Under the pieces are notes generated by a model that ran no database searches, was not told the origin of the DNA, and worked only from the letters and a program-made list of their open reading frames with translations. A stretch of DNA of 64,000 nt from Mariniphaga sp040772505. Its GTDB lineage: Bacteria > Bacteroidota > Bacteroidia > Bacteroidales > Prolixibacteraceae. Shown in pieces: positions 35,601 through 42,059 of this stretch (its first letter is position 1; each line of letters opens with the position of its first letter). The DNA lies in contig JAXGYA010000010.1 in the NCBI GenBank assembly GCA_040772505.1, forward strand, positions 1-64,000. The letters are read 5' to 3'. The position numbers were made by a program, and so were the translations under genes.

Positions 35601-38600
35601 ACTCCTTCCCAGCCGCCTGAGCCTTCAACTTCAATCCAGCCATCGCTGCCGCCAGGACAGGTAACGTGCGTGATTGTGATTTCGGCATCCAGCTGTTCGG
35701 GCTGCTCAATGGTAATTTCTACCGGCTCGGTAACACAACCGTTGTCGTCTTTAATCCAAACGGTGTAGGTTCCGGGTTCGGTGGCAATGTAGGTCTTTTC
35801 ATCTACGCCTGCTCCAAACGGCAGCCATACGTTGGGGTTGTTGATGGCATAATGGTAATTGCCGGTTCCGCCATAAGGATTCAAACTAATAATTCCGTCG
35901 TTTGCGCCATAGCAGCTGAAGTGGAAATATTTATATTCAAAATCTAATTTTTCAGGATTTTTCAATTCATATCCATCAGTAATATATTCGGGGCATCCCA
36001 TTTCATCGTCAACCCTAACCATGTATTCTCCGGCAGGAAGTCCGGTGAATTCTCCGTTTGAAACTTCGGTGTATTCTTCTACGGCTACCCATTCATCATC
36101 TTCAAAAACAAACAAGGTGAATTTATAGGAGCCTGCGCCGCCCGAAACTGCACTCATCGGAACGGTGAGGGTTCCATTGGCATCATCGTGGCAAAGCGGA
36201 TCGGTTTTGGTAATTTTTGATTCATCAACCAAAAGCTGTTCGTAGCCATCCACTTCAACTGGTCCGAAATATTTTTCGGTACACTCGTCACGAACAGCAA
36301 TCCAGTAGGTTCCGCCATCAGCATGAGTGGAAACTGAGCTGTAAGGTGGCAGTCCGTCTGGATAGTCAACTTCATCAAATGGCAGCCATTTGTCTTCTTC
36401 GATATTTCCAAGTGCGCCTTCGTTGTTCACAACGGCATACTCTAACATTGACATTTCTTCGCCGCCAAAAGTTCCGCCTTTTACATATATATTAATGAGT
36501 CCATCAAAAGTTTGATAGCATGAAGCGCCGTTGGCAACCACATCATCAAAAAGCAATTCGTAATTCTGTTCTACTTCAACAGTTACCTTATTTGATTCAC
36601 AGGTGTATTGGTCAACCACCCAAACGATGTAGGTTCCGGCATAGAATTTAGTTGGGGTGCCTCCGCCATTTAAAGGCATAAAGGATGATACCTGACCTGA
36701 TTCGTTTTCAACATACCACTGAATTCCACGAATCAGCTCGCCGTCTTCGCCTAAACCATCTGCCCAACTTAAAAAGTCAACGGAAATGGTTCCTTCCTTT
36801 GTGCCGAAGCATTTGATGGTTTTAGATGAAGCTTCAATCACATTTGGATCCATTCCAATTTCAACTTCAATCGGTTCCGGGTATTCACAGCCGTTGGCAT
36901 CTTTAACCAGAATCTCATGTACACCAATTCCAACTCTGATATTTACCAGATCATCGGTGAATTTAGCTTCTTTCCATGCACTTCCGTTAATGGAGTAATA
37001 ATAAGGCTTAGTACCTCCCCCAATATCAAGACGAATGCTTCCGTCGTTGCCTTCAATGCAGGTGGGCGGGAAATTGTCTCTAACTTCAGCCCAAAGCTCT
37101 TCAGGATTCTCAACAGCGGGTGCTTCCACAGAAACCGAACAAGCATCACCTTCTTCAACATCGTTTCGTACGGTAACTTCCAAGCTATTATAAGGCTGTT
37201 CCCATGTAAATTCATTGAAAGGCGCTTCACTATTTGCTACGTCATTAAATAGAATCACATAGCTTCCGGTTCCGCCGGTGATATTTGTTACTGTAACAGT
37301 TGCATCATCATTGTTGCATAACGGCTGTGTTACATTAACCTTAAATTTAATATCTTCAGGTGATTGTACAGCAATCACGTTTCCTGTTCCGTTGGGGTTG
37401 TCGTATTCTACTACACAACCATTGGCGTCTGTAATAGTTAAACTGTAATAAGTTGGTTTAAGTCCGGTGAAAGTAAAACCAGTTTCATCAACATTATCTT
37501 GAGTAGTCTCATTTGCACCTTCCTGAACAACAAGTGTATAAGGAGAAGTTCCGCCAACAATATTGGTAACAATGATTTGACCATCATTTTGCCCGCCACA
37601 GGATGTATCTACAATCTCCATATCAAAAGCAATGGCACCTTCTGGTTGGTTAACATCAACGCTTGTTTTAGCAGTACAGTCGTTATCGTTTTTCACCCAA
37701 ACCGTATAAGTACCTGCTGGCAGGTTTTCAAAGGTATATCCGCCTTCTCCCAACGCTTTCCATGTATTTTTATCCAAAGAAGCCATTGTTGCATTTCCTG
37801 ATGAAACAGTAATTGTTCCGGTAGATTCGCCGTAGCAAAGTACGTCGGTTGAAGTAGCAACAATATCAATCTGTTCGTTTTCATCAATGATTTCAATTTC
37901 ATGCCAGTATTCTTCATTTTCCAGATCAGCACAACCGTTGGCATCCTGAACAGCTACATAGTAAACTCCCGGCGCATAATTAAACTGGAAGTTCGAATAA
38001 GTCTTATGTTCATCTTCAACATCAGTTATATAATATGTATAAGGTGCAGTTCCACCAGTTGCATGAATTACTACAGAACCTTTTTCTCCGTAGCATCGTG
38101 GATTCTGAGTTTCAACCGTGAATGATACAGGCTCAACGGTTTCAGGTACATTCACAATTTGTTTTAATGACATACAACCATCGGCATCTTTTATGCGAAC
38201 GGTAACTTCATCGCCGGCTTGAACAATGTAAACGGGTGAAGTACTCCATGCATCTGTCCAATTGACAGGATTCGGATCTTCGTTAAACAGATAAAATGCA
38301 GCTTGGGGGGCAGTAACGGTTAAAGTTACATCGCCACCTGCACAGCTTTCTGTTGAAACAGTGGTTTCAATACCAGTCATCTCTACATTAATAGCCAAAG
38401 AGCCGTCAAAGTCTCTTACAGTGTTTACAGCATCGTAAACATTATTAGAGGTAGTGTACCAGAAGTCTGCTTTTGTCCATTCCAAACCGGTAGAATAACT
38501 ATTGACAGTGTTTGCCGGGTATCCTTTTAATTCAAAGTGGACTGTAATTACATCCGTTCTTAAATCGTCCCCAATGGTAACAGGACTTCCTGGTGTTGCT

Positions 38601-38929
38601 GTCCAATTGAGGTTTAACACATCATGACCGGGCAAAGCGGTTACCGAAGTTGTTAAACCAGCCAAACCTGTATTAACATCTGAAACACCCGTAAAGGTGA
38701 AAATCTCATCGTTGAATGACAGGCCCAACTCAAATTTGGTGATCTGAATAAAATCTCCCACAGCGATGTTAACTGTGTAATCGTTTGCCTCATTGTAACA
38801 ATGTGAGGCTTCTTCTGCATAAAGCTCAACGGTTTCCTGTATTTCGCCACCCGTCTGGGCGTACCCGTGGGTTGCAAAGGCAGTAAGGAGCACCATTAAG
38901 CTTAAGAACCAAGTAAATGATTTTCTCAT
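32687..38929 (-). CDS. Giant SprB-repeat surface/secreted protein with T9SS sorting domain
   Basis: A 2,080-residue protein starting at Met 38929 with a signal peptide (MRKSFTWFLSLMVLLTAFATHGYAQ). Residues ~25-170 resemble a cohesin-like beta-sandwich (DFIQITKFELGLSFND). About 15 to 17 divergent SprB-type repeats follow, each near 80-100 residues, with the pattern C(Y/F/H)G..DG.I.V...GGT.PY.Y, G.YTVW(V/I)KD..GC. After them comes an OB-like segment (LTIAEVQGEADESPWVGEVVKVVGTV). The last ~75 residues form a type A T9SS sorting domain (VYPNPF...LASGVYVVSM...ERIVKR). SprB-repeat proteins serve as adhesins, for example in gliding bacteria. No partner genes adjoin it. An alternative start at 38992 only lengthens the signal. 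Confidence 0.92.
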   Translation of the reverse strand: MRKSFTWFLSLMVLLTAFATHGYAQTGGEIQETVELYAEEASHCYNEANDYTVNIAVGDFIQITKFELGLSFNDEIFTFTGVSDVNTGLAGLTTSVTALPGHDVLNLNWTATPGSPVTIGDDLRTDVITVHFELKGYPANTVNSYSTGLEWTKADFWYTTSNNVYDAVNTVRDFDGSLAINVEMTGIETTVSTESCAGGDVTLTVTAPQAAFYLFNEDPNPVNWTDAWSTSPVYIVQAGDEVTVRIKDADGCMSLKQIVNVPETVEPVSFTVETQNPRCYGEKGSVVIHATGGTAPYTYYITDVEDEHKTYSNFQFNYAPGVYYVAVQDANGCADLENEEYWHEIEIIDENEQIDIVATSTDVLCYGESTGTITVSSGNATMASLDKNTWKALGEGGYTFENLPAGTYTVWVKNDNDCTAKTSVDVNQPEGAIAFDMEIVDTSCGGQNDGQIIVTNIVGGTSPYTLVVQEGANETTQDNVDETGFTFTGLKPTYYSLTITDANGCVVEYDNPNGTGNVIAVQSPEDIKFKVNVTQPLCNNDDATVTVTNITGGTGSYVILFNDVANSEAPFNEFTWEQPYNSLEVTVRNDVEEGDACSVSVEAPAVENPEELWAEVRDNFPPTCIEGNDGSIRLDIGGGTKPYYYSINGSAWKEAKFTDDLVNIRVGIGVHEILVKDANGCEYPEPIEVEIGMDPNVIEASSKTIKCFGTKEGTISVDFLSWADGLGEDGELIRGIQWYVENESGQVSSFMPLNGGGTPTKFYAGTYIVWVVDQYTCESNKVTVEVEQNYELLFDDVVANGASCYQTFDGLINIYVKGGTFGGEEMSMLEYAVVNNEGALGNIEEDKWLPFDEVDYPDGLPPYSSVSTHADGGTYWIAVRDECTEKYFGPVEVDGYEQLLVDESKITKTDPLCHDDANGTLTVPMSAVSGGAGSYKFTLFVFEDDEWVAVEEYTEVSNGEFTGLPAGEYMVRVDDEMGCPEYITDGYELKNPEKLDFEYKYFHFSCYGANDGIISLNPYGGTGNYHYAINNPNVWLPFGAGVDEKTYIATEPGTYTVWIKDDNGCVTEPVEITIEQPEQLDAEITITHVTCPGGSDGWIEVEGSGGWEGVSQYRFKLDDGYWTTGTTFSGLTAGEHILYIGQDDFELGAPYQGVEDCIEAIPFEINEPGLITYDVIVEEVSCKDGADGSLTVNVLSGGTPWDLTGTVNDGYDVKLTGDNYDSGWIRTGADFSHTFSDLPHSHYTVYIQDSKGCVLLPTEDNTTAPYTTIESWEVNEPATYLTLDPEWVSDVTCYGGEDGQFLLHAAGGTPPYVYYTALSVPPASGGHYLVPDPEDEGWQESNEFNVGAGTWVTWVMDAKGCIVGGEYDVNDIPVNQWRVKIQQPTEITWDFLRDPTQEGIKYEKPSCFGAWDGEIYLVNITGGTSPYGAIVTGIAADGETVNLVYEDIELDEGYYVLDGVPASNIDGFSVKVVDSKGCETASKTIKVGQPAQLTVDLIKSPGSFTCADSNEGWIEANVAGGTGPYSYQLLKNGVVHTTWQSLTNAYLVQIGNEFTVQVKDANGCTAEATIDIQQVEEVVIAEIDDRTCYGDETPKAVVVATAEPGRDLFLRFREVKGEGLYGPWSDWLPFNEGEGDNTHVITDELTFGDVTESEGHFDFQVKDEEGCLSEIEFKTFVPVQHPVFATYEIVELAECSATVEFTNITGGVAPYVILVNGEVLGEEEAIVLPRGEQVISIVDAHLCTYEIPLDIEGEYVTREETVEKYIGHDLEYADEESGVEETFTEEGVYEFVYDFEGCERTLIVTVVEVPRPLTIAEVQGEADESPWVGEVVKVVGTVTGVAEGEGFFMQDDNAAWSGIWVEYADAADYAIGDGVAVVGEVDEISSVTSLVATSVEAVEAPLAVVAIDLDSPSAAKDEKYESVLVKVKGARATAADEGTGEWTIFTEDTDNVVVNDWLYDFTPEAGNFYNVRGIVNTQMEAFKLEPRIEPDIEDLTATAVGPELSTNEFKVYPNPFTNEINIDKHEKLTRVVVSNIAGQRMIDIAFPGKVISTSKLASGVYVVSMFTESGLAKTERIVKR

Positions 38930-39605
38930 AGCATTTCTTTTTAAATTGAACTTAATTGATTGATTATTTGAATAACTTAATCTTGTAAACATGTTTTAGT
39001 TATAATTTATAATATACTGTTTTTAAATTTTTTCAGTTTTTCAAAGTAAATTAAATACAAACCTATAAAATATATCAGCAATGAACAAAAAAATTGCCGA
39101 ATAAAACCCAATCTTTTTCTTATAATTTTAAACAGGCGGCTGTTGAAAACCGGATTAGTGTTTTTTCCGGGTCTTTTTCTAAAGCAACAGCCTGTTTGCA
39201 CTTAAATCGTGCAAGTTTAATTCATTTTTTCAAATTATTTACAATAATAACGAGTTTTTTTTATTCAGCAGGCTGTTTTAATAAAATCTTAAGCGGTTTT
39301 TGTCCTTTTTCAGGAATAAAAGAGAGATTGAAACGATTTGGCAGGGGTTTATAGGGTTGAAAAGGTTCGAAATGTGAATATTTGTTATTTGTTATTGAAT
39401 ATTGAATATTGGACATTTTTCTCCTCTTCATAAAATTTAAATTAACATTAAAGTTGAAATGCACTGTTCCGATTTTAAGCAACAGATTTGATACTGTGGA
39501 ATTTTAGTAGTTAATTTGTTATGGTTTAAGGTTCAGGTCAACATCTGATTTCTAAATAATTCATACAAAAAACAGTTTTAAATAATAAATTAAAATTACA
39601 CAATT
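38930..39605. other. Long divergent intergenic region with a large inverted repeat
   Basis: No gene is supported in 676 bases between the T9SS protein and gapA. AAACAGG-cg-GCTGTTG at 39130-39145 pairs with CAACAGCCTGTTT at 39185-39197, with a 2-base bulge and further CCGG/CCGG pairing inside, making a stem-loop of about 68 bases. GCAGGCTGTTTTAATAAAAT at about 39270 repeats part of the arm. GTTATTGAATATTGAATATTGG at 39388-39414 is a solitary copy of a module seen in clusters B and C. Confidence 0.5.
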
Positions 39606-40613
39606 ATGTCAAAGATTAAAATAGGAATTAACGGTTTTGGACGCATCGGACGTTTGGTTTTCCGCGCTGCCATCACTAAAGAGAACATCGAAGTTGTGGG
39701 GATTAACGATTTGCTCGATCCCGATTACATTGCCTATATGCTGAAATATGACTCTACCCACGGTCGCTTCGACGGAGATATTTCTGTTGAAGAGGGAGTG
39801 CTGGTTGTGAACGGCAAAAAAATCAGGATTACTTCCGAGCCCAATCCTGCCGATTTGAAATGGGGCGAAGTGGGCGCAGAATATGTGGTTGAATGCACCG
39901 GTCTTTTCCTGACCAAGCAAAAAGTTCAGGGACACCTTGATGCAGGTGCGAAAAAAGTAATTATGTCTGCTCCTTCCAAAGATGACACCCCGATGTTTGT
40001 GATGGGTGTGAATAACAAAACCTACACCAGCGACATGAATGTTGTCTCCAATGCTTCCTGCACAACCAACTGTCTGGCTCCGTTAGCCAAGGTTCTGCAC
40101 GACAAGTTCGGCATTGCTGAAGGGCTGATGACTACCGTTCATGCTGTTACAGCTACCCAGAAGACTGTTGACGGTCCGTCGAAAAAAGACTGGCGCGGGG
40201 GCCGCGGTGCAGGGCAGAACATCATTCCCTCGTCAACCGGAGCAGCCAAAGCGGTCGGGAAAGTAATCCCAAGCCTCGACGGGAAACTCACCGGCATGGC
40301 TTTCCGTGTTCCCACTCCCAACGTTTCTGTGGTTGACCTGACTGTGCGTCTCGAAAAAGGCGCTTCCTATGCAGACATTTGCGCTGCCATGAAAGAAGCT
40401 TCCGAAGGCGAACTGAAAGGCATAATGGGCTATACCGAAGATTCAGTGGTTTCCACCGATTTCCTTGGTGAATCCTGTACATCGGTTTTTGATGCCGGCG
40501 CAGGAATCGGTCTGAATGACAATTTTGTTAAAGTGGTTGCATGGTATGACAACGAATGGGGTTACTCGCTCAAAGTTGTTGAACTGATTGAATACATGGA
40601 TTCAGTGAAATAA
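39606..40613 (+). CDS. gapA: Glyceraldehyde-3-phosphate dehydrogenase, type I
   Basis: A glycolytic/gluconeogenic enzyme oxidising glyceraldehyde 3-phosphate with NAD and phosphate. The 335-residue protein has the nucleotide-binding N-terminus KIGINGFGRIGRLVFRA, the active-site SNASCTTNC with Cys152, the HAVTATQKTVDGPSKKDWRGGR segment, and the terminal WYDNEWGYSLKVVELIEYM. It is a single gene ended by the terminator at 40638. Its bases are more GC-rich and codon use looks more constrained than in neighbours, as expected for a highly expressed gene. Confidence 0.98.
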   Translation: MSKIKIGINGFGRIGRLVFRAAITKENIEVVGINDLLDPDYIAYMLKYDSTHGRFDGDISVEEGVLVVNGKKIRITSEPNPADLKWGEVGAEYVVECTGLFLTKQKVQGHLDAGAKKVIMSAPSKDDTPMFVMGVNNKTYTSDMNVVSNASCTTNCLAPLAKVLHDKFGIAEGLMTTVHAVTATQKTVDGPSKKDWRGGRGAGQNIIPSSTGAAKAVGKVIPSLDGKLTGMAFRVPTPNVSVVDLTVRLEKGASYADICAAMKEASEGELKGIMGYTEDSVVSTDFLGESCTSVFDAGAGIGLNDNFVKVVAWYDNEWGYSLKVVELIEYMDSVK

Positions 40614-40637
40614 GCATACACAATATATATTATATGG

Positions 40638-40667
40638 AAAGGCTGCCGGAAACGACAGCCTTTTTTG
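40638..40667 (+). terminator. Rho-independent terminator of gapA
   Basis: AAAGGCTG (40638-40645) pairs with CAGCCTTT (40656-40663) around CCGGAAACGA, followed by more T. It lies 25 bases after the gapA stop codon. Confidence 0.85.
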
Positions 40668-40699
40668 ATTTGCAGAATGCAGAACAGGGCAAATCCTCC

Positions 40700-41047
40700 T
40701 TTGTACTTTGAACTGACATCATTAAAGAAGCCGGTTATTGCTGAATGAAATTTTGCCGGTGTGTCATAATATTTTGCATATAATATTTTTCTCTTGGTAA
40801 ACTTCCATAACCGTTCTATGATGTTCAAATTTGGAGAATAGGAAGGTAAAAACAAAAGCTCAATCCCCAAGCCTTTTGCTGTCTCTTCAACGAACTTGCA
40901 ATGCTGATAACGTGCATTGTCCAAGACTATTTTCACGGGCTTGTCCGCATAGCGTTCTTTTATCCGGATTAAAAAATCAACAATGGTTTGGGCATTTATA
41001 TAAGTAGTGTTGCATAAGGTTATGACCTCTTTTGAGATTGCATCCAC
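40700..41047 (-). pseudogene. IS630-family transposase fragment
   Basis: The middle and end of a DDE transposase of the IS630/Tc1 type: ISKEVITLCNTTYINAQTIVDFL, then the catalytic VKIVLDNARYQHC, LLFLPSYSPNLNIIERLWKFTKRKI and AKYYDTPAKFHSAI. The N-terminal helix-turn-helix and first Asp region are missing. After SSKYK the frame runs into unrelated sequence and across the gapA terminator. Neither terminal inverted repeat was found, so it is immobile. It begins directly after the stub at 41048-41164, in the same frame. Confidence 0.85.
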
Positions 41048-41164
41048 TCAGCAAATGATTTCAAAATACTCGGTTGCAGTTTCAGCCACAACTTTTGGAA
41101 CCACCTGCTTAACCTTCTGGTTGAGGCTTGCCATAAATTCGACTATGTTGCGGTAAGTTCCCAT
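41048..41164 (-). pseudogene. Possible phage morphogenesis gene stub
   Basis: A 38-codon frame starts MGTYRNIVEFMASL and continues KVVAETATEYF before meeting a TGA at 41050-41048. This resembles, from memory, the N-terminus of Bacteroidota phage virion-morphogenesis-type proteins, but so little remains that the call is tentative. The stop abuts the GTG that opens the transposase fragment, so the two relics were joined by deletion or insertion. Confidence 0.35.
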
Positions 41165-41194
41165 TTGATACTATTAAAAAAATAACGTAACTTT

Positions 41195-41300
41195 GTTTAA
41201 GCTTTCCGGCCGGCGGATGAAGCCGGAGCCAGCACCTTGCGGGCGATGGGGGCATCGGCGGCTGAGAGGACAGCGCTGCCGGAGAGCCAACCCGCATTTT
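41195..41300. other. Short GC-rich island
   Basis: About 100 bases (GGCCGGCGGATGAAGCCGG onward to CCAACCCGC) are by eye roughly two thirds G+C, against an AT-rich background on both sides. No gene or clear palindrome explains it. It may be foreign DNA left with the phage and IS relics. Confidence 0.5.
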
Positions 41301-41343
41301 TTTATTTCCCCCTTATGATTTTATGCCAATTGCCAAAGGGCAC

Positions 41344-41955
41344 TCACTCATCTCTTTTCTTCCCGAAAAAATAGACCAATGCAAACTCAACGGCAGAGAG
41401 CAGCATCAGTCCGTATCCCATTAATTCAATGCTTTCTTCAACGGCTGCTTTAGCCATCCGGTAGTTGCTTTCGTCGTACATGAGGAGCCAGAATTTTGAA
41501 CGCCCCATTAAACGGCTGAAAACAAACGTCACCAAAATTCCGGAAAAGAACCAGACCGAGGCGGGCTGTGCAAAAAACTCCATGGTAGCTTTTCTGAGCT
41601 TGGAAAAATCGCGCCACACCAGCCAGGAAATTACTGCCAAAACCAGCAAAACCGGATAAATCCACCATGTAGGAATTAAAAAATTGAGTTCCCGGATTAG
41701 GGAAATCAGTAAAAACAGAGCGATTATTGTTGAGACCGGTTTTATGGGGCGATGCCAGTTTCCCAGCAACATATAGAAAATCACAAGCAGCAGCAGAATA
41801 AACTCCTGGGAGAATTCCGTACGGCTGATTTCTCCGAAATAACCGTCAACCAGCGGGAACATGGCATCCAGCATGATAATTTCAGCCAATCCCAAAATAA
41901 ATAGTGAATAGACAACAACTCTTACGGCAATTTTCAGCGGGGTGTAGTGGTTCAT
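41344..41955 (-). CDS. Multi-pass membrane protein of unknown function
   Basis: No family recognised. The 203-residue protein has about six hydrophobic spans (VVVYSLFILGLAEIIML, FILLLLVIFYMLLG, STIIALFLLISLI, WIYPVLLVLAVISWLVW, VWFFSGILVTFVFS, MGYGLMLLSAVEFALVYFFG). A cytosol-sized loop, GRSKFWLLMYDESNYRMAKAAVEESIE, precedes the last span, and the C-terminus is charged (KKRDE). It sits downstream of the M16 peptidase on the same strand, with a hairpin between them. Nothing more specific can be said. Confidence 0.75.
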   Translation of the reverse strand: MNHYTPLKIAVRVVVYSLFILGLAEIIMLDAMFPLVDGYFGEISRTEFSQEFILLLLVIFYMLLGNWHRPIKPVSTIIALFLLISLIRELNFLIPTWWIYPVLLVLAVISWLVWRDFSKLRKATMEFFAQPASVWFFSGILVTFVFSRLMGRSKFWLLMYDESNYRMAKAAVEESIELMGYGLMLLSAVEFALVYFFGKKRDE

Positions 41956-42008
41956 TTTAAAATATTTACTATTCAGGGCAAACTCATCTGTTGGTTTTGC
42001 AAATTACT

Positions 42009-42052
42009 GATGATTGCAAACCGAAAACTTTCGGCTTGCAATCATCTTTTTT
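42009..42052. terminator. Long hairpin between M16 peptidase and membrane protein genes
   Basis: GATGATTGCAA (42009-42019) and CCGAAA pair with TTTCGG and TTGCAATCATC (42036-42046) with one internal mismatch. Six T follow on the plus strand, yet both flanking genes are on the minus strand. It may end the peptidase transcript through stem stability alone, or block antisense reads. Confidence 0.55.
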
Positions 42053-42059
42053 AATTTTT

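Noticed and set aside
40562..40699. C-terminal part of the IS630 open frame
   Set aside because: It runs antisense through the gapA terminator and gapA 3' end after transposase similarity has ceased.
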